Shown: in pieces, positions 24,618 to 33,829 of the stretch
Position numbering within the stretch: position 1 is the stretch's first letter
Layout: each line of letters opens with the position of its first letter
NCBI GenBank assembly: GCA_910580075.1
Contig: CAJTVR010000001.1
Coordinates: 66,438-130,437, forward strand
Reading direction: 5' to 3'
From: an uncultured Eubacterium sp.
GTDB lineage: Bacteria; Bacillota; Clostridia; Lachnospirales; Lachnospiraceae
Length of the DNA stretch: 64,000 nt
The notes under the pieces: model-generated
Told to the model about the DNA's origin: nothing
What the model saw: the letters and a program-made list of their open reading frames with translations, nothing else
Database searches by the model: none
Made by a program: the position numbers and the translations under genes

Positions 24618-25799
24618 TCAGTGTCTGCTGAAAATCCATTGATATGGAATTGAACTTCTTTGATCATTCACTAAAATATAATAAACAAAATAAAATACAT
24701 ACCATACCGCATAATATAAAATCATAATCCGTCTGGTATTCTTATTTTTAATATTCTTTAGAACATATGGGATAAAAATAACCTCTATTACCTGAGGAAT
24801 TCTTACCAGTCTCGTGAACCACGTATTATAAAGTCCCATCATCCTAAAAGGAATTTCTGTCAGATAAATTCGAAACATGATCCCCGATCTGGAATCATAT
24901 AACAGATTTTTTCCGCATACAAGCAAAAGCGGAACAATAACTGGTATTATATGCAGAAGCCAGAAAACACCATGCTGCATTCCATCAGAAAAACTGTATA
25001 CCTCCGTTGAAAAATATCTATAAAAAACAGGTATTCCTGAAACAAGGCGGATGATATATTTACTTCCAAAAGCAAACATAAATACGGCAGCATAAAACAG
25101 CATATTTCTAACAGCATTTAATCTATTATTTTTCAAATTTTTAATAAAATAATAGGCAGTGCAGATAAGCGCACTTGTATGAAACAAAGATGCCGTCAAT
25201 ATACAGCAAAAAAATCTCAAATTTCTACCCGAAATCAGATACACAAATCCTAACAGTATAAAGCTAACCGCAATAATATATCTGACTCCGTTCATTGAGT
25301 ATATGAACTGAATTGACATAAAAATAAAAATAGCAAATGAAAATGATATTTTCTCCTTAAATTCAAATAAAGCCAGCCATAAAGGAATAATAATAAAAAG
25401 AATATCAGCAAACAGCAGTATCCGATATGACGGAGCCAGTTTATTTAGTATATAATAACCTGGCTCCACATAAAATGCCCCGGCTATCTCATTGTGTTTT
25501 TCCCAGTAATAAAAAAAATCCGCATTATGCAGGACCTCATACATCCCTTCATAGGCAGTATAATCAGTACCAATCCCCACGCGCAGACCATAAAGCAATA
25601 TTACAGGCAGACTGCAAAAAAGTGCTTTTATCAGCAGTTTTGCAATGCCCCATTTTCCGCCTTCTCTTCCAGACAGCAGAAACTGCCGCTGCACCCCCTC
25701 ATTATGAATGACTTTCTTATTAAATTTTTGCTGTATAGTACAGCTGGCCATAAGCCCGCTCGCCGCAAACACTGCCAGATACAGTATCACTGAAAGCAA
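24618..25799 (-). CDS. EpsG-family polysaccharide polymerase (Wzy-like)
   Basis: A 393-residue membrane protein with about 10 hydrophobic helices. The loop GLRVGIGTDYTAYEGMYEV after the second or third helix is the hallmark of EpsG proteins. FVEPGYYILNK-like (here YVEPGYYILNK) and SMNGVRYIIAVSFILLG follow. These proteins polymerise repeat units outside the membrane. The start is a TTG at 25799 placed seven bases after GGAGG; a GTG three codons later is an alternative. It lies between a GT2 gene and the decayed CDP-sugar genes. Confidence 0.85.
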   Translation of the reverse strand: MLSVILYLAVFAASGLMASCTIQQKFNKKVIHNEGVQRQFLLSGREGGKWGIAKLLIKALFCSLPVILLYGLRVGIGTDYTAYEGMYEVLHNADFFYYWEKHNEIAGAFYVEPGYYILNKLAPSYRILLFADILFIIIPLWLALFEFKEKISFSFAIFIFMSIQFIYSMNGVRYIIAVSFILLGFVYLISGRNLRFFCCILTASLFHTSALICTAYYFIKNLKNNRLNAVRNMLFYAAVFMFAFGSKYIIRLVSGIPVFYRYFSTEVYSFSDGMQHGVFWLLHIIPVIVPLLLVCGKNLLYDSRSGIMFRIYLTEIPFRMMGLYNTWFTRLVRIPQVIEVIFIPYVLKNIKNKNTRRIMILYYAVWYVFYFVYYILVNDQRSSIPYQWIFSRH

Positions 25800-25827
25800 T
25801 CAAACTCCTCCATTCATTGAAACTCCA

Positions 25828-26910
25828 TTAAAGCGACTTTTCACTCACTTTTTTCCATATAAACCATGCCGGAAGGTAAAAACCATACCGCATACAAAAC
25901 AGCGTAAATTCTTTCATAAACCTGGTTGCTTTCCTATTATCATACGAAAAGTCAATATTAGCCATCATCTCTGCATACTCTGGCTTCTTTAGAGCAGCCT
26001 TAAACATATTGTATCTGCGTTTCCATGGTTTCTTATTATCTGGATGTCCCAAGTATGTCCTGAAATACATCGCTAGTTCCTGCCATAGCTTTATATACAG
26101 CCCCTGCTCATTTTCAGGCCAAAGTTTTTTGCAAATATTCCAGTATGAAGCTGCCTGCTTATTAAATTTATCCTGGCCATCCTTATAAAATCTACGGCTT
26201 TTCGACTCCGGATAGTGGTAATACGCATACCATATTCTTGAAGTAATAACGGCAGATTCTATATTTGACATCACATTACAGTTCCACACAACATCTTCTG
26301 TCAATAGATCTCCTTTCGGAAATTTGCTAATCTTTGCTATAGAAGTTCTTATAACTTTTGCAACAGGGCCTCCTGAAACATATCCTCCTGAAAATTCAAA
26401 TCTTTCAGACCTGCATCCGAGAATATGATTTACCATTTCTGCCATATCTTCTTTTCCTTTTAACATAACAAAATGCTGCTTATTCATATTGTAAAAGGAA
26501 TCCAGATCCATGTTCTTATCTTTAAAACTTCTAACAAGACCGATAGCCATATCAGGATCATGCTCTTTGATTATATGATATGCCTCATCCAGTAAACCCG
26601 GAATAACCATGTCATCTGAATCAGCAAACAGCAGGAACTCGCCGTCAGCCTTCTCAATTCCCAGATTGCGTGCAAAGGAATTCCCTCTATGTTTTATATG
26701 AATCACCCTGATTCTATCATCGGTACATAACGAATCCAGCATGTTTGCACACTTCTTTACGCTTCCATCATCTACAATCAGGCATTCAAAATTCCTATAT
26801 GTAAGACTTTGTATACTTTTAATACATTTTTGAAATAAATATTTTTCTGTGTTATATACTGGAACAATGATGGTAAACAAGATATCTTCATCCTTATTCA
26901 TCTTATCCAT
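25828..26910 (-). CDS. Glycosyltransferase family 2
   Basis: A 360-residue enzyme. FTIIVPVYNTEKYLFQKCIKS (written here as FTIIVPVYNTEKYL and its following helix), CLIVDDGSVKKC, GNSFARNLGIEKADGEF and LFADSDDM are the classical GT-A motifs. The C-terminal 150 residues are rich in aromatic and basic residues and may meet the membrane. A GAGG site precedes the ATG. It lies 28 bases upstream of the polymerase gene, in the same operon. Donor and acceptor are unknown. Confidence 0.87.
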   Translation of the reverse strand: MDKMNKDEDILFTIIVPVYNTEKYLFQKCIKSIQSLTYRNFECLIVDDGSVKKCANMLDSLCTDDRIRVIHIKHRGNSFARNLGIEKADGEFLLFADSDDMVIPGLLDEAYHIIKEHDPDMAIGLVRSFKDKNMDLDSFYNMNKQHFVMLKGKEDMAEMVNHILGCRSERFEFSGGYVSGGPVAKVIRTSIAKISKFPKGDLLTEDVVWNCNVMSNIESAVITSRIWYAYYHYPESKSRRFYKDGQDKFNKQAASYWNICKKLWPENEQGLYIKLWQELAMYFRTYLGHPDNKKPWKRRYNMFKAALKKPEYAEMMANIDFSYDNRKATRFMKEFTLFCMRYGFYLPAWFIWKKVSEKSL

Positions 26911-27021
26911 TTTTTACTCACCTCAATCTGTTTCTTAATTATCAGCAATAAACCATACCCTTTACAGTCGGATTTTGAACAGCTGCTCTAATAACCCCCG
27001 CTATTTACTTCTTTACCCAAA

Positions 27022-28624
27022 TCACGACCCCCGCAAAACAGCACAGACTTTCCTGACAGCAGCTTCCTCCAGACAAGGCCTGATTTCAGAAGTCTCAAAC
27101 TTTATTTTGGGTGTCAGGCGGCTGTCTTCAGGCAGCCGGATATCCAAAAGACATGGTTCTAAATCCTGAATCCATTCCTTATAGCTGTCCAGTTCTTCAT
27201 AAGAGTCTAATGCCGCGGCCCTGATGCCATATGCCTGCGATATTTTGCAAAAGTCAGGAACACTGTATCCCCCGCAAACAGCTGTGCACGCAAATCTGTC
27301 ACCATGTTCCAAATGCTGTGTTTCACTAATCTTGCCCAGCACTCTGTTATTTAAAATAAATATTTTAACCGGAAGCCTTTCCCGTTTTACAGTCTCCAGC
27401 TCCTGGATATTCATTTGAAATCCGCCATCACCTGCAATACAGTAAGAGACTGCTTTCCCCATAGAAACAGAGGCCCCGATTGCAAAAGGAAGCGCGCAGC
27501 CCATTGTTCCATATCCGCCGCTGATATGGATGCGTCCTTTACGGCCCTTTAAAACGAGCGACTGGGCACACCAGCACTGATGCATCCCCACATCGACAGA
27601 AACAACCGGGTCTGGCGGGAGCAGGGATGCTATCTTTTCTGCTGCATAATTCCCGGGCTGCTTATCGAAACTATCCAGAATTTTCTTTGCCTCTAAGCAT
27701 CTGAACTTCCACTGTGAATATCTGGCCGTATGTTCTTCCAGCAGCATCTGGAAAAAATTTTTCGCATCCATGTGAAATTTCTCTTCCGTCTCTTTCACAT
27801 TACGGCTTAATTCATATTCATCGATATCGCAGCGGACCAGATGCGCCCCTGGTGCAAAATTTTTATTGTTACGTCCTGCCTGGCGGATTCCAAGACGTGC
27901 ACCGACAGCGACAATCAAATCACATTCATTCAAAATCATATTTGCAATGCGGTTTCCATGCGCGCCTATAAATCCGATATGCAGGTCATCCTGGGCCAGA
28001 TCCACCCCATTCATTGTGGTCAGTACCGGAATATCTGTTTTGCTGGCAAATTCGTGCAGCATATCTGCCGCGCCCGAAGCTCTGATGCCATTACCCGCTA
28101 ATAATACCGGCCTGCTGTATATCGAGCGGAAAATCAATGATAACACCTCCCCTTCTTCCGAGTAATGCCATATGATACGCACGGCTTACGATATCCGGAA
28201 ATCCTTCCCTGCTATTTGCTGTCACTGAATACTTTGTAATATGCCTTGTCATGGATACAAGGTCCATCTCCTGGAACCCGTTCTGGCGAATGCCTGAAAA
28301 GCCTTTCATCTCGTTTGTCGGAACATTTCCGCAGATTCCCATAACAGGTATGCCATCAAACCAGGCATCGGCAAGACCGCCTAACCCGTTTACCGCCCCA
28401 GGACCGGAAGTCGTAAAATATACTCCGAGTGATCCGCTTGTTCTCGCATACCCGTCGGCAGCCAGAGCACATCCCTGCTCATTGCAGCATACATGGACTG
28501 CTATTTCCTTCCGTCTTTGATAAAAAGCATCCATAAGCGGAACAATATATCCTCCTGCATAGCCAAACACATCTGTAACGCCATGCCTGATCAGAAAATC
28601 AGCTAAATATTCGGAACAATTCAC
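27022..28624 (-). pseudogene. Acetolactate-synthase-like TPP enzyme, broken by an out-of-frame deletion
   Basis: The N-terminal piece (28624-28091) begins at a GTG that overlaps the upstream stop and holds the TPP pyrimidine domain (HGVTDVFGYAGG, NEQGCALAADGYAR, TSGPGAVNGLGG) as far as IIDFPLDIQ. The second piece (28182-27022) resumes in another frame at RPVLLAGNGI. It carries the central domain and the pyrophosphate domain (GDGGFQMNIQELET, LNNRVLGKI). The linker expected between PLDIQ and RPVLLAG is absent, so part of the linker was deleted out of frame near 28105-28135. Relatives in glycan loci include YerE-type branched-sugar enzymes and phosphonopyruvate decarboxylases. As read, no full enzyme is made. 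Confidence 0.8.
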
Positions 28625-30624
28625 CTGTTAACTTCCTCCCCAGCCTGCTTTCGGGCTTCCTTCATTGTTTCTTTGAAATTTACCATAAAATCTTTCATCG
28701 TCTCCATAGGTGCAACATTAATCCTGTAATACTGCTTTTGATCATATTCAAAAATACGGTACAGATATCCTTTCCTGATCATGATCTCTCTGACCATCGC
28801 TGCATCAGCGCCCGTTATTTTCATATATATAAAATTTGTATCAGACTTATATGGATGCACATGCTCCATCGATAACAGCTCCCCATAAAACCAGTCTTTC
28901 ACATCACGAATCTCTCTGCGGATTTTTTCATAATATGCATCGTCTCTAAGACACTCAGCCGCAGCTTTCCTTGCGATAACCGGAAGACGTAATAACGGCA
29001 GGTCGAGCCACAAAGCTTCCAGCGCCCGTTTGCTGGCAATTCCATACCCAAGGCGCAGCCCTGCCAGAGCGTAAAATTTAGAAAATGTCCTGGCAAACAT
29101 TACGTTATCGTAGTTACGGATAAAATAGCTGACATCAATCGGATCATGTTCAAATCCAAAATATGCCTGGTCGACATAAACCAGTGCCTGAGGATTATTT
29201 TGAACAATCATTTCCAAATCGCCGGGACTGATCAGATTGCCTGACGGCATCGCAGGACTTGTAACAATAATCATTCTGGGCTTATGGATTTGTGCCTTTT
29301 CCATCAGATCCGCGATATTATGGTAACACTTGTCTCCCTCTTCTAAAAAACCATAAAAATATTTATGCCCGAACCGGTAATCAATCACGCCGGGATAATA
29401 GCTCCAATGCGGAAGAGGAAGCAGTACTGCATCGTTTTCCCCTATCATAATTGTAATAATGCTTTTTACTAATTCCGAACCGCTGTTGTGTAAAAATACA
29501 TGATCATACTGAAAATGATATTTTTCCGCAATTTCCAGACACAGCGCATCCGTCTCCCCGGAATCGTATAAATACAGTTCTTCCGAAACTGCTTTATGAA
29601 AAGGTATTAACGCATTTGGAGACGGCCCCCAGAGATTTTCATTAAAATGGAGCCTTCCATACCTGTTATCCGTTTTTACGCCGGCGTATCTTGTGATCCC
29701 TTTATATTTTCCATACAGATGATCTGCGGATGCCTCCTTTGCAAATGTCTTAAAATCCGGGTCAAACGCCTCAAACTCAGCTAATGTGTCAAACTCCAGA
29801 ACAGCTCCTTCTTTCATTTTTTTAGCAGTTACAGGCAGTTTTGAAAAATGTCTGATATGATAATCATCGATCAGCATCTTATCTATTTCAGGGTTTCCGT
29901 ACTCCTTTGTTAAAAGCCCGGCCAGCGTTTTTGAAAAATCCCTTGTCCAGAAATTAGCCCCGACCGTATACCACTGCTCTTCTCCTCCCCGTTTTATACT
30001 TTCAATGTATCCGCTGCTATTTTCAGTAATACAGTATTCGTCTGCATAGTCTTTCGTATATTCACATGTATAGAATGACTCAAATTCATATTCCGAAAAT
30101 ATATTTTCTGTATAATAATTATCCGCACAGCAGATATAAGAATTTCCCAGATACTGCCTTGCTGCATAAATAGAAGACACATTGTTCTTAGTATGATAAT
30201 CTTCATTCATTACTAACGTAACGCCATATTTTTCTTTCAGGTACTCAAACTGATCCGCCATATATCCGGTAACTACGATTACCTGGCTGATTCCCGCCTC
30301 ATGCAGCTGCCTGATTTCTCTTTCAATCAGTATCTCCCCTTTAACGGTAAACAGCCCTTTGGGCAGTATTTTAGAAAGCGGCAGGCACCGTCTTGATTCA
30401 CCGGCAGCCATTATTACAGCATTATCCACTTTATAAGCTGAAATCTCATAGATACCCGGATTCGTAATGGTTTTTTGTTCTGTAAGAAATCCCTTTGCCT
30501 GCAGTTTATGAACCGCTTTTATTACATCATCCGCTGGTACGGAATATCTGCCGGATATCCTGTTCTCATCAGCCGAATTATTTTTTTTCGCGTATGCAAG
30601 TACTTTTAATTCTAATAAATCCAT
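28621..30624 (-). CDS. Winged helix - LicC-like nucleotidyltransferase - HisC-like aminotransferase fusion
   Basis: A 667-residue protein with three parts. Residues 1-60 look like a winged helix (DDVIKAVHKLQAKGFL). Residues 66-290 are a nucleotidyltransferase of the LicC/PntC type (IMAAGESRR, LPKGLFTVKGEILIERE, VVTGYMADQFEYLKEKY, CADNYY). Residues 315-655 are a fold-type I aminotransferase (LHFNENLWGPSPNA, YVDQAYFGF, and TFSKFYALAGLRLGYG with the PLP lysine near residue 512). Related fusions make CDP-activated amino compounds, such as CDP-aminoethylphosphonate by PntC-aminotransferase. The neighbouring TPP enzyme and CDP-glycerol-type transferase fit activation and transfer of a phospho-amino-alcohol or phosphonate onto the glycan. 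No PEP mutase is present in the window, so the substrate remains open. Confidence 0.8.
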   Translation of the reverse strand: MDLLELKVLAYAKKNNSADENRISGRYSVPADDVIKAVHKLQAKGFLTEQKTITNPGIYEISAYKVDNAVIMAAGESRRCLPLSKILPKGLFTVKGEILIEREIRQLHEAGISQVIVVTGYMADQFEYLKEKYGVTLVMNEDYHTKNNVSSIYAARQYLGNSYICCADNYYTENIFSEYEFESFYTCEYTKDYADEYCITENSSGYIESIKRGGEEQWYTVGANFWTRDFSKTLAGLLTKEYGNPEIDKMLIDDYHIRHFSKLPVTAKKMKEGAVLEFDTLAEFEAFDPDFKTFAKEASADHLYGKYKGITRYAGVKTDNRYGRLHFNENLWGPSPNALIPFHKAVSEELYLYDSGETDALCLEIAEKYHFQYDHVFLHNSGSELVKSIITIMIGENDAVLLPLPHWSYYPGVIDYRFGHKYFYGFLEEGDKCYHNIADLMEKAQIHKPRMIIVTSPAMPSGNLISPGDLEMIVQNNPQALVYVDQAYFGFEHDPIDVSYFIRNYDNVMFARTFSKFYALAGLRLGYGIASKRALEALWLDLPLLRLPVIARKAAAECLRDDAYYEKIRREIRDVKDWFYGELLSMEHVHPYKSDTNFIYMKITGADAAMVREIMIRKGYLYRIFEYDQKQYYRINVAPMETMKDFMVNFKETMKEARKQAGEEVNR

Positions 30625-30630
30625 CCCATC

Positions 30631-31811
30631 TCACTCCCCGGGCACAAATTTTTTAGCAGCATTATTTCTTTCTATTAAATTCAGTACGGTCTCACAGGCA
30701 TTTCCTTTTTCGCTGCTGCCCGAACGCTTATAATGCTCCTGTAACAGTTTTTTATATGCTGCTCCATCAAATTCAGCAATATTGCGCATCAGCTCTTCAT
30801 TCGTCTGTGCGATCGTATATGGCCACTCTTGTGGCGGCATATAAAATCCAGGCTTTCTTTTACAAGCCTCTAAATCCTCCATATAGAGAAATACAGGCTT
30901 CCCTGTCAGGGAAAAATCCCACATAACCGATGAATAATCTGTAATGAGCACATCTGCCGCACACAATAATTCCTGAACATCCGGGTACTGCGTCATATGA
31001 ATCACATTGTCATAAGCGTCTTCCCTGCCGCCAAGTTTTGGATGCAGCCTGACTGCCGCTGCCCAGCGCCCGCCAAATCTGTCCTGTAATGCAGCAATTG
31101 TCCTGTCATAGTCCAAAGCGTTTAAAGACCTTACTTTCTTTCCTGTATAGCTGTCTGCTTCCAGGCGGAAAGTCGGCGCATACAGTACGATCTTTGTATC
31201 ATGCTCTATATTAAAATATTTCCTTACTTTTTCAGAAATCTTCTGATAATTCCTAAAAAACAGATCATTCCGGGGCAGTCCTGACGCGATACATTTTTCT
31301 TTCGCAATCCCCATTGAAAGAAATTCATAAACCGTATTGTATTCACAGGCAGAAAGCATGTAGTCGATTTGTCTGGCATTTAACTGAACTTCCCTGTTAT
31401 AAAAAAAGCCCTGAAATACACTTGTACTCGTCTTTTTATACGGCCCTCCCCCATGCCAGGTATTAATGATCATCTGCCCTTTCCGCTTCGGAATAAACGA
31501 TACGCCTCCCGCATTTGTAATAATCACCCGCGAAGTCAGCAGATAGTAATAATACTGCAGCGTATTTTTCTTAACCGTAATCACGCCCTCCGGTCTTTTT
31601 CGCGGAAGAGACTTGAGCGGATAGATGATCTCATACCTATTTTTTCGTTTTTCTTCATATAAAGATACAGATATTTCATACTGTCTCCGTATGTATAAGA
31701 CATATCGTTCAGCAGCGTAATTCTGTTTTCCCTCACCGGAAATACATGGTAAATTCTTAATGTGGTTTTAAGTGCAATTTTTATAAAATAGTGCAAAGCT
31801 TCTTTCAGCAT
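30631..31811 (-). pseudogene. CDP-glycerol glycerophosphotransferase family protein with a one-base frameshift
   Basis: The start at 31811 has a GGAGG site. The first 55 residues (FPVRENRITLLNDMSYTYGDSMKYLYLYM) match this family, then the frame is lost at a run of six A in the coding strand (31645-31640). With seven A the frame would run on through RYEIIYPLKSLPRKRPEG into the large downstream part (31584-30631). That part has NTWHGGGPYKK, LPRNDLFF and TDYSSVMWDFSLTGKPVF, typical of TagB/TagF enzymes that move glycerol-phosphate-like units from CDP carriers. Repaired length would be about 390 residues. A sequencing error, a phase-variable switch or true decay are all possible. Confidence 0.82.
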
Positions 31812-31846
31812 GTTTTCTTCCCCTCCGCAGCCGTTTCTTTCATCCT

Positions 31847-33775
31847 TCAGTTACATAAATCAAACAGTCCTGTCTCTGGATTTTTTTCATAAAGCGTATG
31901 ATCTGAAATCACATCCGGATTCGAAAACACATCTGAAAAATGTTCCTTAAAATAGTCATTCACACGGTACAGCGCAATATGCGTATAATTTCCCTCATTT
32001 AATATGTCCATCCACTCATCCGAATTCCTGCATTCTCCATACGTCCAGATATCGCCCTCATACTGCGGCTCTCCCAGACTCCAGATCCAGCTTCCGGCAA
32101 AGCCATTTGGCCTTGCTATAAATCTTGTAACCCAGTAATCGAATCCCTTATCAGCCTGCGATATGAAATAGATTCTGTCCTCATCTGTCCCGCTGCAGTA
32201 ACGTCTTATCAGATCATGTAACGGCTCATACCTGTCCCTGATCTCTTTTGCCTGTCTTACGCTGTCCCTGCTCAGATAATTCTCAACGGTTCCCAGCGGA
32301 CTGAACGAAAGGATCAGGACCATAGCAAAACACTGCATAATGCCGCTTTTTTGAAGCGCAGATGAATCATGCACGATACCTTCTATAACAGCTATGGCTG
32401 TCGCAAGGAATGCTATATTCATATACCTCTGGTACGAAGCCAGATTTAGCGCTTCGTATTCCGTGAAATTGGATACATATGCTGCTCCCAGGCTGTATAT
32501 ATAAAATACAAGCTGGACAAAAATAATAAAAAGCGTAATACAGGCGGCTCTGCGGTCTCTGATGTCTGCCAGCTGTCTTTTCTTACAGTAAAGCACGGCA
32601 AGTCCAAAAAGCAGCAATAGAAAAATAACGCAGTAACTGGCTTCCATGCCGGTCAGAGCAAATTTTATTTTCTGGTCAAAAAATGCATCTTTAAAATGGT
32701 CCGTTACTGTCTGTCGGTATGAACTGTCATTATGCAGAAAGAACATGGATGTATAGCTTAGAAGGTCAATCTTTCCTCCAAAAGATATTTCCGCATTTGT
32801 GTGAAACAGCTCCATCTTCCATGACCATTTCGCAAATACCGTACAAATAAGCGGAACCAGCGGTATCAGCATTTTTGCAGCTGCCCTTCCGCCTGCTGGA
32901 GACTTTGCAGGTATTCCATTGCGGATGCAGTAAGAAACGGCATATGCTATCGCAGCAAAAACAGAAAAATAAAGCCCCGCATCCTTACTCAGCACTAAAG
33001 TCATGCACAGCAAAGAAAGATACAGGCCGTCCAGCAAAGCATCGCGCTTCGGATAAAGAATCCTGGCAAATGCACACCCTGCAAGTATCGCAATAAATGG
33101 ATCAATATAAGCCGTCGTCCAGTATTCGTTATAAAATAATAATGGCAGAACAACCAAAAGAACTGCATGGCACAATGCTTTTAGAGGCCTTTTGAACTCC
33201 TCCTGTGCTAAAAAAGGCAGTATCATGGAATATCCAAAAAGCTGGAATACCAGATACATTCTCCACTCGTTAAACTCTGCGCCTTTATGAAAAAACAAAT
33301 AGATCTGCTGAAAAAAATATTGTAAAAGCGCCATTGCAGGCGGATACGACTGGAAATATCCATTGGCTTTTGGATTTGTAATAAAATCATCCACATAAGT
33401 CATAGCCTTTACAGAATCAATCCAGTGTGTAAACTCATCCCATGAATGGGCCAGCTTTCCTGCATCCGCATAGGTAAAAACGAAGAACACGGCCAGAAAA
33501 ACGACAAATGCCGGTGTCACCATATTTTCCAAAAATTCTTTATAGCATTTTCTTCTGATCACTCTGATAAATGCCGCTATATATAAAACTGCTATAACAA
33601 AAATTACAGCATAAACACCTGCTTTTAAATGATCTAAAAGGCCGGAAATATAGAGCACAGACATCATAATCATCATCTGCAGCGGCAATACTTCCTCAAA
33701 TCTCCTGTGAAAAAAAGCAGCTCCAAACACGCCTCCGTTTAGAAGCACTGCCAGCATAACTATTTGAACAATCAT
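31847..33775 (-). CDS. Multi-spanning GT-C-like membrane glycosyltransferase
   Basis: A 642-residue protein with about 12 predicted membrane helices. The first large outer loop contains HSWDEFTHW, an acidic motif like those of GT-C enzymes that use lipid-phosphate sugars, followed by YFQSYPPAMALLQYFFQ. A soluble C-terminal part of about 130 residues (from RYEPLHDLIRRYCSG) lies outside the membrane. An AGGAGAT site precedes the ATG. It lies between an acyltransferase and the CDP-glycerol-type transferase, so it may add a side-chain sugar outside the cell. The GT2/GtrA protein at 21426 could provide its lipid-linked donor; this is inference. Confidence 0.65.
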   Translation of the reverse strand: MIVQIVMLAVLLNGGVFGAAFFHRRFEEVLPLQMMIMMSVLYISGLLDHLKAGVYAVIFVIAVLYIAAFIRVIRRKCYKEFLENMVTPAFVVFLAVFFVFTYADAGKLAHSWDEFTHWIDSVKAMTYVDDFITNPKANGYFQSYPPAMALLQYFFQQIYLFFHKGAEFNEWRMYLVFQLFGYSMILPFLAQEEFKRPLKALCHAVLLVVLPLLFYNEYWTTAYIDPFIAILAGCAFARILYPKRDALLDGLYLSLLCMTLVLSKDAGLYFSVFAAIAYAVSYCIRNGIPAKSPAGGRAAAKMLIPLVPLICTVFAKWSWKMELFHTNAEISFGGKIDLLSYTSMFFLHNDSSYRQTVTDHFKDAFFDQKIKFALTGMEASYCVIFLLLLFGLAVLYCKKRQLADIRDRRAACITLFIIFVQLVFYIYSLGAAYVSNFTEYEALNLASYQRYMNIAFLATAIAVIEGIVHDSSALQKSGIMQCFAMVLILSFSPLGTVENYLSRDSVRQAKEIRDRYEPLHDLIRRYCSGTDEDRIYFISQADKGFDYWVTRFIARPNGFAGSWIWSLGEPQYEGDIWTYGECRNSDEWMDILNEGNYTHIALYRVNDYFKEHFSDVFSNPDVISDHTLYEKNPETGLFDLCN

Positions 33776-33829
33776 CTTTTTGTGATATCTCCTATGGTAT
33801 AAATCCCGTTTTATTACAAACCCGGCTGC

